Assembly: GCF_011193355.1 (NCBI RefSeq)
Contig: NZ_CP049780.1
Span: 319,586-383,585, forward strand
DNA length: 64,000 nucleotides
DNA from: Streptomyces sp. JB150
Lineage (GTDB): Bacteria > Actinomycetota > Actinomycetes > Streptomycetales > Streptomycetaceae
Direction: 5' to 3'
The notes below the pieces were generated by a model, which saw only the letters and a program-made list of their open reading frames with translations, was not told the DNA's origin and ran no database searches. Every line of letters begins with the position of its first letter. The first letter of the stretch is position 1. Positions 18,794 through 26,831 of the stretch are shown in pieces. Both the position numbers and the translations under genes were made by a program.

Positions 18794-20002
18794 GTGCGCA
18801 GGAATCTCTCCCTCACTCTCTTGTCCGTCGGGCATGGCTGCGTCGACGTCTATCAGGGCGCCGTCGCCTCCCTCGTGCCCTTCTTCGTCATCGAGCGCGC
18901 GTACGGCTACGCCGCCGTCTCGGGCATCGTGCTCGCCGCCTCCGTGTTGTCGTCGGTGGCCCAGCCGTTGTTCGGCATGGTGACCGACCGCCGCGCGATG
19001 CCTTGGCTGTTGCCGGCCGGCACGCTGGTCGCGGGGGTGGGTATCGCGCTCAGCGGGGTGAGTGACTCCTACCTGGTGACGCTGACGGTCGTCGCGGTGT
19101 CCGGGGTCGGCGTGGCCGCCTACCATCCGGAGTCCGCGCGGGTGGCCAGGGTCGCCGGCGGCGGCAGTCACAGCGCGATGGGATGGTTCTCGCTGGGGGG
19201 CAACCTCGGCTTCGCGCTGGCCCCGGTCGCGGTCGCCGTCGTGGTCTCGGCCGGGGGACTGCGCCTGACGCCGGTGCTCGTGCTGCCGGCCGTGGTCGGC
19301 GCCGCGCTGTGCCTGCCCGTGCTGCGCGTGCTGGAGACCCGGTTGTCCGACGCGGCCGAGGCGCCCGCGTCCGGCGAGGACGACAGGGCGTCGTTCGTGC
19401 GCCTCTCGCTGGCCGTGGTGTGCCGCTCCGTCGCCTTCATCGGTCTGAGCACGTTCGTCTCGCTGTACGCCACCGACCGCATGGACGGCAGCAAGGCCGC
19501 GGGCACGGCGGCTCTGTTCCTGCTGTACGTGGGTGGCGCGGTGGGCAGCGTGCTGGGTGGTGCGCTGGCGGACCGGTGGGACCGGGTGCGGGTCTCGCGC
19601 TGGTCGTACCTGCTGACGGCCGGATCGATCGCCGGTCTGCTCCTCGTTCCCGGCCCCGCCCTCTACCTGTTCGTCCTGCTCACCTCGGCCGGTCTGTACA
19701 TCCCGTTCTCGCTCCAGGTCACGCTGGGCCAGGACTACCTGCCCTCGCGGGCCGGCACCGCCAGCGGGATCACGCTCGGTCTCACCGTGAGTATCGGCGG
19801 CCTGATCAGCCCGGTCATCGGCACCGTCGCCGACAGGACTTCGCTGCGGACCGCCCTGGCCCCACTGGTCCTGATGCCCGTCCTGGCCTGGCTGCTGTTC
19901 AAGACCCTGCCCGAACCCGCCGTGCCGGGGTCCGAGGACACGGCACCGAAGGGAGAAGACACCCATGCCGAACCCCCTCCCGTCCAGCCCGGTCCCCGCT
20001 GA
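18794..20002 (+). CDS. MFS efflux protein of the fosmidomycin-resistance (Fsr) type
   Basis: A 402-aa, 12-segment membrane transporter. It has the Fsr-group signature of a His-Gly-Asp start (LLSVGHGCVDVYQGAVASLV) and the loop AAYHPESARVARVAGG, which in E. coli Fsr reads FHPESSRVARMASGG. Later marks include GGNLGFALAPVAV and GTASGITLGLTVSIGGLISP. The GTG at 18794 gives the usual N-terminus, and GTG 18770 would add eight residues. The C-terminal tail is hydrophilic. The divergent AraC gene is its likely regulator. The true substrate is unknown. The gene's end overlaps a small downstream gene by 38 nt. Confidence 0.88.
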   Translation: MRRNLSLTLLSVGHGCVDVYQGAVASLVPFFVIERAYGYAAVSGIVLAASVLSSVAQPLFGMVTDRRAMPWLLPAGTLVAGVGIALSGVSDSYLVTLTVVAVSGVGVAAYHPESARVARVAGGGSHSAMGWFSLGGNLGFALAPVAVAVVVSAGGLRLTPVLVLPAVVGAALCLPVLRVLETRLSDAAEAPASGEDDRASFVRLSLAVVCRSVAFIGLSTFVSLYATDRMDGSKAAGTAALFLLYVGGAVGSVLGGALADRWDRVRVSRWSYLLTAGSIAGLLLVPGPALYLFVLLTSAGLYIPFSLQVTLGQDYLPSRAGTASGITLGLTVSIGGLISPVIGTVADRTSLRTALAPLVLMPVLAWLLFKTLPEPAVPGSEDTAPKGEDTHAEPPPVQPGPR

Positions 20003-20282
20003 GCGGTCGTCACACCCCTCACGGCCGGCCACACGGACGGACGGTCCGACACTCCACTCCGCCCGCGAGGGATGCCCGCTGCTCGACTGGGGCTGTACGG
20101 CAACCGAGGACACACCGACCTGGGAGCTGTTGTCCGCCCACTCGACGTCGAGCGGCGAGGTCGAGTACTGCACGTGCGGCTGCGACGCCATCGTGGTGCT
20201 CTGCCGCGGCGAGGTTGCTGCGTTCATCGCTCCGGAAGGTGATGGCCCCGGCGGGCGCGAGCGAAGCGAGGGAACACCGTGA
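19965..20282 (+). CDS. Small Cys-rich protein, translationally overlapping the MFS gene
   Basis: A 105-aa protein starting at ATG 19965, with AAGGGAG eight bases upstream, inside the last 13 codons of the MFS gene in another frame. The last two-thirds is the conserved part: WELLSAHSTSSGEVEYCTCGCDAIVVL. This resembles the short actinobacterial proteins built around a W-E-hydrophobic start, a T-S-x-G-x-V/I-x-Y strand and a CxC pair. The CTCGC cluster could bind a metal. The function is unknown. The overlap and strong ribosome site suggest coupled expression with the pump. Confidence 0.7.
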   Translation: MPNPLPSSPVPAERSSHPSRPATRTDGPTLHSAREGCPLLDWGCTATEDTPTWELLSAHSTSSGEVEYCTCGCDAIVVLCRGEVAAFIAPEGDGPGGRERSEGTP

Positions 20283-20351
20283 ACGGTGCATCCGGTGAGC
20301 GTACCGTCCCCGAACAGGCAGCTGTCGCCGGGTCCTGGAGGGCCACCAGCA

Positions 20352-20453
20352 CCCGGTCAGCCCGCGCAGCACCAACAGGCTCCACCGGTCGCCGGCCACC
20401 GCCGCGGCCTGCGCGATGCCGGAGATGTCGTCGGCCCCGCGCCGAGGACTCAT
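20352..20453 (-). pseudogene. Possible HxlR-type regulator remnant
   Basis: On the minus strand, 34 codons read GADDISGIAQAAAVAGDRWSL..LVLRGLTG, matching the beginning of HxlR winged-helix regulators, whose hallmark is (I/A)xxAxxxxGDRWSLLILR. Downstream of GLTG none of the frames continues with the expected recognition helix or wing. The region between 20019 and 20350 is therefore either decayed or unrelated. A fragment this short could be chance, so the call is tentative. Confidence 0.35.
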
Positions 20454-20553
20454 GCCGTACTGCCGAACGAAGGAAGGGAAAAGCGATCGCGGGATGCCGT
20501 CCACCCTCGTAGGTTACCCATGGAACCCGGTGAGTATCGAAAGGGAGCGCACT

Positions 20554-21222
20554 GTGTCGCAGCAGACGTGGACGGCCGTCGACGATTACTTCAACGGCTT
20601 GCTGGTGGCCGAGGACGCCGCGCTGCTCTCGGCCGTCGCGGACAGTGACGCGGCCGGGCTGCCGCCCCACCAGGTCGCCCCGAACCAGGGCAAGCTGCTG
20701 CACCTGCTCGCCCGCATCCAGGGCGCCCGCACCGTCCTCGAGATCGGCACGCTCGGCGGCTACAGCACCATCTGGCTCGCCCGCGCGTTGCCTGCGGACG
20801 GGCGGCTGGTGACGCTCGAGGCCGACGAGCGGTGCGCGGACGTCGCGGCGCGGAACATCGCCCGCGCCGGCGTCGACCACGTCGTCGACCTGCGGGTCGG
20901 CAACGCCCTGGGGACCCTGCCGCTGCTCGCCGACGAGGGGGCCGGCCCGTTCGACCTCGTGTTCATCGACGCCGACAAGCCGTCCAACCCCGCCTACCTG
21001 GACTGGGCGTTGCGGCTCACCCGGCCGGGCAGCGTCATCGTCGGGGACAACGTGGTCCGCGAGGGAGCGGTCGTCGCCCCGGCGAGCGAGGACCCCCGCG
21101 TGCAGGGCATACGCCGCTTCACCGAACTCGTCGCCGAGCACCCGCGGCTGACCGCCACCACGGTGCAGACCGTCGGTATGAAGGGGTACGACGGCTTCAC
21201 CCTCGCCCTCGTCACCGACTAG
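20554..21222 (+). CDS. Class I SAM-dependent O-methyltransferase (caffeoyl-CoA/catechol type)
   Basis: A 222-aa enzyme of the family-3 O-methyltransferase fold. SAM-binding motif I is VLEIGTLGGYSTIWLARALP, with the acidic end of strand 2 in LVTLEADERCADVA. The metal/substrate site is LVFIDADKPSNPAYLDWAL (Asp pair) and IVGDNVVREGAV, and the C-terminus ends GYDGFTLALV. GTG 20554 has AAGGGAG six bases upstream. It probably methylates a catechol-like hydroxyl with Mg2+. The stop overlaps the stop of the convergent coiled-coil gene by sharing bases 21220-21221. Confidence 0.93.
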   Translation: MSQQTWTAVDDYFNGLLVAEDAALLSAVADSDAAGLPPHQVAPNQGKLLHLLARIQGARTVLEIGTLGGYSTIWLARALPADGRLVTLEADERCADVAARNIARAGVDHVVDLRVGNALGTLPLLADEGAGPFDLVFIDADKPSNPAYLDWALRLTRPGSVIVGDNVVREGAVVAPASEDPRVQGIRRFTELVAEHPRLTATTVQTVGMKGYDGFTLALVTD

Positions 21223-22337
21223 CGGGACCGGCCCGGCGGCTGCTCGCGCCGTCCCGTGCGGATCTCCAGGCGTCGCAGTGCGGTCGCCGCGGCGCGGGCC
21301 TCCCGTTCGGCCGTGGTGCGGGCGTCGGCGGCGGAGCGGTGGCGTTCCTCGGCCTCGCGGCGTGCCCGGTCGGCGTCCCGCAAGGCCTCCCGCGCGGTGC
21401 GCAGCCGCTGTTCGGCGGCGCCCAGCTCCGACCGCGCCGCCTCCCGGCGCTCGCGGGCCCGCGTCAGGGACTCCGCCGCCTCGGCCGCCCTCTCGCGGCG
21501 CTCGCCCAGACGCCGCTCGGCCTCCTCGGCGGCGAGGCGGGCCTCGGCGAGCTGCTCCTCGCGGACGCGGCGGCGTTCGGCGAGCTCGTCCGTGGGCTGT
21601 GCCTTCTCGGCGGCCTTCTTGGCGACCTTGTCGGCGGCCTTGGTGGTGGTTATGGCGACGGTTTTGGCGGCGGACTTCTTGGTGCTCCTCTTGGTGCTCT
21701 CTTTCGCGGGCCCCCGGGCGGGCTCCGCACGGGACTCGGGAGCCGTGGTCGTCCTCGGCTTCGGCCGCGCCGTCCGCGCCGCGGCGTCCGGGTCGGGGGA
21801 CAGGAAGGCGGACGGCGGGCTGAGGGCGCCGGTCAGCCGACCGGAGGACCATTGCTCGGCGGCGTCGGGATCGGCGAGGACCGCGTGCAGCGTGGCGGTG
21901 ACGTCCTGCTGTGCGGCGGCGGACAGCGGGTGCCCGGCCGCGTCTGCGAGCCGGGCGGCCTGCCGGGACAACAGGGCGACGACCTGGCGCCGTTGGGCGG
22001 TGAGGTCCCTGAGCGCGGCCGGGTCCAGCGTGCGGTAGGCCTCGCGGAGGGCTTCGCCCAGGTCGAGCAGCCGGCGGCTCTCGTCCGGGTCGCGGCGCAG
22101 CAGCAGGTTCGCCGCCCAGGCCGCCAGGGTGGGCCGGCGGGCGGCGCGGATGCGCCGGGAGTCCGCCGCGCGGCCGGCTGTCCTCGCCGCGACGGCCAGT
22201 TCCTCGCGGCGGGCGACGAACTGGGGCGGCGGCGTCGTGTACAGCTCGTCGAGGACCGCCTCCACATCGGGCTCCCGACCGCCGTCACCCCGTCCGCCCT
22301 CGCCACGTCCGCCCTCGCCGCGTCCCTTGCGCTGCAT
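21219..22337 (-). CDS. Ala/Arg/Glu-rich coiled-coil protein
   Basis: A 372-aa protein that I cannot place in a characterised family. Residues 1-25 are Gly/Arg-rich repeats (GEGGRGEGGRGDGGR). Residues about 25-180 are helical, with the conserved-looking WAANLLLRRDPDESRRLLDLGEALREA. Residues about 200-250 form a Lys/Ser/Thr/Pro linker (KESTKRSTKKSAAK, TTTKAADKVAKKAAEK). Residues about 255-355 form a long heptad-like coiled coil of Glu, Arg and Ala. There is no signal peptide or membrane segment. The basic linker resembles histone-H1-like tails, so nucleic-acid binding is possible. The ATG at 22337 opens the protein. It converges on the O-methyltransferase. Confidence 0.8.
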   Translation of the reverse strand: MQRKGRGEGGRGEGGRGDGGREPDVEAVLDELYTTPPPQFVARREELAVAARTAGRAADSRRIRAARRPTLAAWAANLLLRRDPDESRRLLDLGEALREAYRTLDPAALRDLTAQRRQVVALLSRQAARLADAAGHPLSAAAQQDVTATLHAVLADPDAAEQWSSGRLTGALSPPSAFLSPDPDAAARTARPKPRTTTAPESRAEPARGPAKESTKRSTKKSAAKTVAITTTKAADKVAKKAAEKAQPTDELAERRRVREEQLAEARLAAEEAERRLGERRERAAEAAESLTRARERREAARSELGAAEQRLRTAREALRDADRARREAEERHRSAADARTTAEREARAAATALRRLEIRTGRREQPPGRSR

Positions 22338-22423
22338 GGTCCCCAGCCTGCCGCCGGCCCCGCGCCCGCGCACCTCGGGACCGGGCGGGTGGGGCCGGGG
22401 GCACGGCGCTGTGGGAGGCCGTG

Positions 22424-22732
22424 ATGACGGACCGGCCGGACAACGCCCGCGCTCTGGTGGAGGCGGGGGCGGATCCCTGGCGGCGGCTGATCGGCGGCTG
22501 GTCGCCCGGGCGGCTCGCGCTGGCGGGACCGACGCCGGATCCGTTCCCGCTGCCGGAGGGCGAGCCCGGTCTGAGCGACGCGGAGCGCGCGATCGCCGGG
22601 TTCGTGAGCGTGCGCCACGCGGGGGCGGCGCTGCTGTGGCACGTCGATCCCCGGCTCGGGCTGCGGGAGGGCGACTTCCGTGCCCTCGCGGAGTTCGGGC
22701 GCGTGTGCGTCCGTTCGGGGCGCCGGCCCTGA
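22424..22732 (+). CDS. Hypothetical protein, about 102 aa
   Basis: A short soluble protein without a recognised domain. It has a plausible hydrophobic core (RLIGGWSPGRLALAGP, AERAIAGFVSVRHAGAALLWHVDP). The ATG at 22424 follows GGGAGG by five bases, a better start than GTG 22421. It is flanked by a divergent coiled-coil gene and a hairpin terminator after its stop, which supports a real transcription unit. Confidence 0.65.
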   Translation: MTDRPDNARALVEAGADPWRRLIGGWSPGRLALAGPTPDPFPLPEGEPGLSDAERAIAGFVSVRHAGAALLWHVDPRLGLREGDFRALAEFGRVCVRSGRRP

Positions 22733-22777
22733 GGGGTGCCCCCGCGCACCGTACCGTCGGCTCGTGCGTACGCCGGG

Positions 22778-22805
22778 GCCACCGCTCCCTGCCGGGGGCG
22801 GTGGC
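22778..22805. terminator. Hairpin terminator between convergent genes
   Basis: Perfect 8-bp stem GCCACCGC (22778-22785) and GCGGTGGC (22798-22805). It sits between the hypothetical gene ending at 22732 and the five-gene operon ending at 22823, and may serve both directions. Confidence 0.55.
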
Positions 22806-22822
22806 TCCGGTGGTTGTCGCCG

Positions 22823-25630
22823 TCAGGGGGTGGCCAGCAGGGCTCCCAGTGCGTCGGCGGTGTGCGGGTGGCGGGCGAGGAGGGCCGCGCCGGCCGGGGT
22901 ACGGTCCGCCGGGGCCCAGTCGGCGTCGCAGCCGAGCAGGGCCGCCACCGCGTCGCAGGCCGCGGGGTGCGCGGCGAGCAGCGGCAGGCCGCGCACGGAC
23001 GAGCGGTCGCGGACCGGACGTGCGGGCGCCGGGGCCGGCTCGGCTCGCCACGGCGGTATCCAGGCGTCCAGGGCGGCGAGGCGGCCGGGGAAGACGCGGC
23101 CCGCCTCGCGGATCAGCAGGGGCGCGAGGTCCGCGCCGCCCGCGCGGAGGGTGGTGATGAGGGTCGGCAGCCAGGGCAGCAGCACCGGGTCGGGCAGCCG
23201 GGCGAACGCGTTCGACACGGCTTCGACGACGAAGTCGGCGAGGCCGGGCACCGGTTCCAGGGCGTGCAGGAATCCGCTGAGGTAGCGCGGATAGGCGGGC
23301 ACGACCAGGGGGTTGCCGAGCAGTTCGTCGCAGCGGGCCCGCAGGCCGGCCCGGGAGAGGGTGCCGAGCTGGGTCTTGGCCGCCCACAGCAGCGCCGTCT
23401 TCGCGGGGTCCTCCGGATGGGACTGGGCGACGGCCAGCTCCAGCTGGTTGCGGTCGCAGCCCAGCGACAGGGCGAGGCTCTCCATGCTGAACAGGAAGCC
23501 GAGCATGGCCGCGACCTGGCGGACGCTCGCCTCGTCGTCGGTGAACGCCGTCGGCAGCAGGGTGCAGTAGTGGGCGTAGCCGGTCTTGACGAAGGACTCG
23601 ATCCACGCGGGCAGGGACGGCTCGCTGGTGCGGTAGTACGCCAGCAGTCCGCGCACCCGGCGCAGCACCTCGGGCGCGCCGTCGACGGTCCGCTCGGTCG
23701 CCAGCACGTCGAGGGCGCGCCGGCCGAGTTCGTCGGCGAGGCGGCGGCTGCGCAGGTAGAGCGTGGCGTCCTCGACGGCTTCGAGGACGGTCGCCGTGGT
23801 CGCCTGCGGCCCGTACGCGGTGCGCCGCAGCCGCTGTTCGAGGACCTGCTCGATACTGACGCCCTCGTAGCCCAGCTCGATGAGGGCCCGCTGATGGGTG
23901 CCCAGGGCCAGGTCCCAGGACTCCTGGATGGGGCGCTCGCCGAGCTTGCGTTCGCCCATGATGGGGCGCGCCGCGCCGTGCGGCAGGAGGTAGCGCAGCA
24001 TCCACAGCACGTCGGAGCACTGTTCCAGCTCCGGCCGCGAGGCCATGTCGAGCAGGGCCCGCTGGACGCCGCGCTGCTGGAGCTTGAGGTCGAGCGGGGC
24101 GAGCCGGTCGTGGACGTCGCGGGCGAGGGGTGGCAGCGCGTCGTAGCCGACCTGGCCGACGCGGTCGCCGCCCAGCATGATCTCCACGAGGCGGCGCACG
24201 TCGCGCCGGCCGGGGACGGTGTCCTTCTCGACGCAGGTGACCGCCGCGTCCTGGAAGTCGTACGGCGTGGGCTTCGCGCGGTCCCGCATGCCCGCGAGGA
24301 GGATCGACGTCTCGAACACGGCGATGGCGTCGGCGGTGGAGGCGAGGTAGCCGTTGCGGCGGGCGGCGCGCACGATCTCCACGGACCAGCCGAGCAGTTC
24401 CTCCTCGTCGAGGCGGTCCAGGACGGGGGGCCGTTGCAGGAAGCCGGTGAGTCTGTCGGTGGGGGCGGCCGGGCCGGCGGGGACGGGAGCCGGCGCGGCC
24501 TTCGCCGTCTTCTTCGGCGTCCTGGTGCCCGCCTGGCCGGCGAGCCGGTACGGCTTGACCCGGGTGCGCTTGAGGTTCTTCGTCCACTGGGCGGCGGCGA
24601 TGGACACCGAGCCGGCGGCGAGCCCGAACTGTGCCTCGATGGCGGCGTGGCTGGACGGGATCAGGCCGTGCTGCCACTTGGTGGCGGTGGGCGGGCTGAT
24701 CTCGAAGGTGTCGGCGCCGTGGACGCCGAACTCGGCGACGCGGCTGGCGGCGTGGAAGGCGCCGCAGACGTAGAGGGCGTCCGCGGGGTCGGTGCCGGTG
24801 GCGGCCATGTGCCGGCGCATCCGCGTCCACATGTGGCGTTCGCGGTCCTCGTCGACGCGGACCCGGTGCGGGTCGCCGGGGGCGAGGCGCCGGAAGAGGC
24901 TGCCGATGAGCAGCATGACCTGCCGGTAGGTGTCGTGGTCGCTGTCGCCGAGGGGCAGTTCGACGTACTGGTGCCACCACTCCGACCAGTGCCGCACCTT
25001 GCCGTGGCGCAGCAGGTGCTCCTCCAGTTCGGCGAAGCGGGGGCGCAGGTCGCCGATCTCCACGCCGACCGCGTCGCCGTGCAGCGCGGCCTCCTCCTCG
25101 GCGGGCGGCGCGTCCGGGTCGGCCGGTGTGCCGGTGTCCTCCTTGGTCTCCTGCCGGGTCTCCTGCCACTGGAAGACGTGGTCGGAGGACCGGTCCACGA
25201 GGACGAGTTCGACGCCCGGCGTGTCCAGGGCGTAGGCGATGGCCTGGTACTCGGCCGACGCCTCGGTGATCGGGGCGACCACCGACAGCGGCGCCCATTC
25301 CGCGGGGAAGCCGTCGACCTCGGTCGCGAACGCCTGGACGGCGACCGGGAGCCTGCAGTTGCGCAGCTCGGTCAGGAGGGGGGCCATGTCCTCGCAGAGT
25401 TCGAGGTAGACCACCTTGGGCTGCTTCTCGCGCAGCCGGCGTGCCATGGCGAGGGCGGAGGCGGGCGAGTGATGGCAGACGGGGAAGATTTCCAGGGGTT
25501 CGCGCACCGCGCGGTCGACGTCGTCGACGATGCCGAGGAGGATGCCCTCCAGTGCGTCGGGTCCGCCGGCGAACGCGGTGGCGGCCTGCTGGAGCTGGGT
25601 GCGCAGGGCGGTGAAGGCGGACTCGTTCAT
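22823..25630 (-). CDS. DUF5682-type protein of a MoxR/vWA operon; N-terminus resembles TraB/TIKI-like hydrolases
   Basis: A 935-aa cytosolic protein, last in a five-gene operon, starting at ATG 25630, 29 nt after the MoxR stop. The N-terminal 300 residues carry the motif EIFPVCHHSP (45-55; His53, His54), KVVYLELCED (72-81; Glu77), DEDRERHMWTRM (260-271) and ALYVCGAFHA (285-294; His293). This is the order and spacing style of TraB/PrgY/TIKI/EreA-like proteins, in which His and Glu residues bind metal. The fold assignment is my inference. Residues about 370-405 are a Lys/Pro/Ala linker, and about 410-935 are predominantly helical repeats (LGWSVEIVRAARRNGYLAST, LEAVEDATLYLRSRRLADEL, FLFSMESLALSLGCDRNQLE). 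Proteins of this type are encoded beside MoxR and vWA genes in many bacteria. Their biochemical function is not established. Confidence 0.8.
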   Translation of the reverse strand: MNESAFTALRTQLQQAATAFAGGPDALEGILLGIVDDVDRAVREPLEIFPVCHHSPASALAMARRLREKQPKVVYLELCEDMAPLLTELRNCRLPVAVQAFATEVDGFPAEWAPLSVVAPITEASAEYQAIAYALDTPGVELVLVDRSSDHVFQWQETRQETKEDTGTPADPDAPPAEEEAALHGDAVGVEIGDLRPRFAELEEHLLRHGKVRHWSEWWHQYVELPLGDSDHDTYRQVMLLIGSLFRRLAPGDPHRVRVDEDRERHMWTRMRRHMAATGTDPADALYVCGAFHAASRVAEFGVHGADTFEISPPTATKWQHGLIPSSHAAIEAQFGLAAGSVSIAAAQWTKNLKRTRVKPYRLAGQAGTRTPKKTAKAAPAPVPAGPAAPTDRLTGFLQRPPVLDRLDEEELLGWSVEIVRAARRNGYLASTADAIAVFETSILLAGMRDRAKPTPYDFQDAAVTCVEKDTVPGRRDVRRLVEIMLGGDRVGQVGYDALPPLARDVHDRLAPLDLKLQQRGVQRALLDMASRPELEQCSDVLWMLRYLLPHGAARPIMGERKLGERPIQESWDLALGTHQRALIELGYEGVSIEQVLEQRLRRTAYGPQATTATVLEAVEDATLYLRSRRLADELGRRALDVLATERTVDGAPEVLRRVRGLLAYYRTSEPSLPAWIESFVKTGYAHYCTLLPTAFTDDEASVRQVAAMLGFLFSMESLALSLGCDRNQLELAVAQSHPEDPAKTALLWAAKTQLGTLSRAGLRARCDELLGNPLVVPAYPRYLSGFLHALEPVPGLADFVVEAVSNAFARLPDPVLLPWLPTLITTLRAGGADLAPLLIREAGRVFPGRLAALDAWIPPWRAEPAPAPARPVRDRSSVRGLPLLAAHPAACDAVAALLGCDADWAPADRTPAGAALLARHPHTADALGALLATP

Positions 25631-25659
25631 GGGCCTGTCCACGGTGTGGTTCCGGGTGC

Positions 25660-26772
25660 TCACGACAGGGTCGCGATGGCGTCGCGGCCGCCCTCGAGGA
25701 ACTCCGGCCAGGAGCCGCCCTCCTCCTTGCTGCGCGGCTCGACGACGCCGTGCAGGTACTTGTTGAGGATGGCCAGGTCCTCCGGTTCGCGGCGGGCGAG
25801 GGAGCCGACGAGCGAGGAGGCGAGGGTACGGGCGGTCAGGGCGCGCTCGCCGAAGAAGTTGCTGTGCAGGATGGCGTCCTCCAGGACGCCGATCTGCTCG
25901 GCGGTGGACAGCGCGGACTCCAGCTTCTCGTCGTCGCTCGCGGCCGCGGCGGCAGAGGCGCGCAGGTCGGAGAAGGACTGCAGCAGCACGTCCAGCAGGG
26001 TGGGTGGGACGTCGAGTTCGATCTGGTGGCGGCGCAGCAGTTCCTCGGTGCGGAAGCGGACGATCTCCGCCTCGCTCTTCTTGTTGGTCACGACGGGGAT
26101 GCGCACAAAGTTGAAGCGGCGCTTGAGCGCGGAGGACAGGTCGTTGACGCCCCGGTCGCGGCTGTTGGCGGTGGCGATGACGGAGAAGCCGGGCTTGGCG
26201 AACACGATGTTGTCGCTGTCGAGTTCGGGGACCGAGATGTACTTCTCGGAGAGGATGGAGATCAGCGCGTCCTGGACGTCGCTGGTGGAGCGGGTCAGTT
26301 CCTCGAAGCGGCCGATGACGCCGTTCTCCATCGCGGTCATGATCGGCGAGGGGATCATCGACTCCCGCGACTGGCCCTTGGCGATCACCATGGACACGTT
26401 CCACGAGTACTTGATGTGGTCCTCGGTGGTGCCGGCCGTGCCCTGCACGACGAGGGTGGAGTTGCGGCAGACGGCGGCGGCGAGCAGTTCGGCGAGCCAG
26501 CTCTTGCCGGTGCCGGGGTCGCCGATGAGCAGCAGGCCGCGGTCGGAGGCGAGGGTGACGATGGCCCGCTCGACGATGCTGCGGTCGCCGAACCACTTCT
26601 GGGAGACCTCGCGGTCGAGGCCGTCGGCCCGCTCGGACCCGAGGATGAACAGCCGGATCATCTTCGGCGACAGCCGCCAGGAGAACGGCTTGGGGTTGTC
26701 GTCGATCGACTCGAGCCAGTCCAGCTCCTCGGCGTACTTGATCTCGGCGGGGGCGCGCAGCAGGTCGGACAT
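25660..26772 (-). CDS. MoxR-family AAA+ ATPase
   Basis: A 370-aa chaperone-like ATPase. Walker A is GDPGTGKS (84-91). The Walker B position reads VIGRFEELTRS (153-163), where the usual Asp-Glu is Glu-Glu (157-158). Sensor 1 is IATANSRDRG (199-208) and the arginine-finger region is SALKRRFNF (214-222). ATG 26772 is at the conserved N-terminus. MoxR ATPases work with vWA partners to remodel or activate client proteins using ATP. Here the vWA gene lies 59 nt upstream and the DUF5682-type gene 29 nt downstream, so the three products probably form one machine. Confidence 0.92.
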   Translation of the reverse strand: MSDLLRAPAEIKYAEELDWLESIDDNPKPFSWRLSPKMIRLFILGSERADGLDREVSQKWFGDRSIVERAIVTLASDRGLLLIGDPGTGKSWLAELLAAAVCRNSTLVVQGTAGTTEDHIKYSWNVSMVIAKGQSRESMIPSPIMTAMENGVIGRFEELTRSTSDVQDALISILSEKYISVPELDSDNIVFAKPGFSVIATANSRDRGVNDLSSALKRRFNFVRIPVVTNKKSEAEIVRFRTEELLRRHQIELDVPPTLLDVLLQSFSDLRASAAAAASDDEKLESALSTAEQIGVLEDAILHSNFFGERALTARTLASSLVGSLARREPEDLAILNKYLHGVVEPRSKEEGGSWPEFLEGGRDAIATLS

Positions 26773-26831
26773 GGGTGAGGCCTTTCGGTGAGAGGAGAGG
26801 TGAGAGGTGGGTGTGCTGAGGCGCGGACGGC

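Noticed and set aside
22421..22423. GTG start for the 102-aa hypothetical protein
   Set aside because: It leaves only two bases to the GGGAGG site; ATG 22424 has proper spacing.
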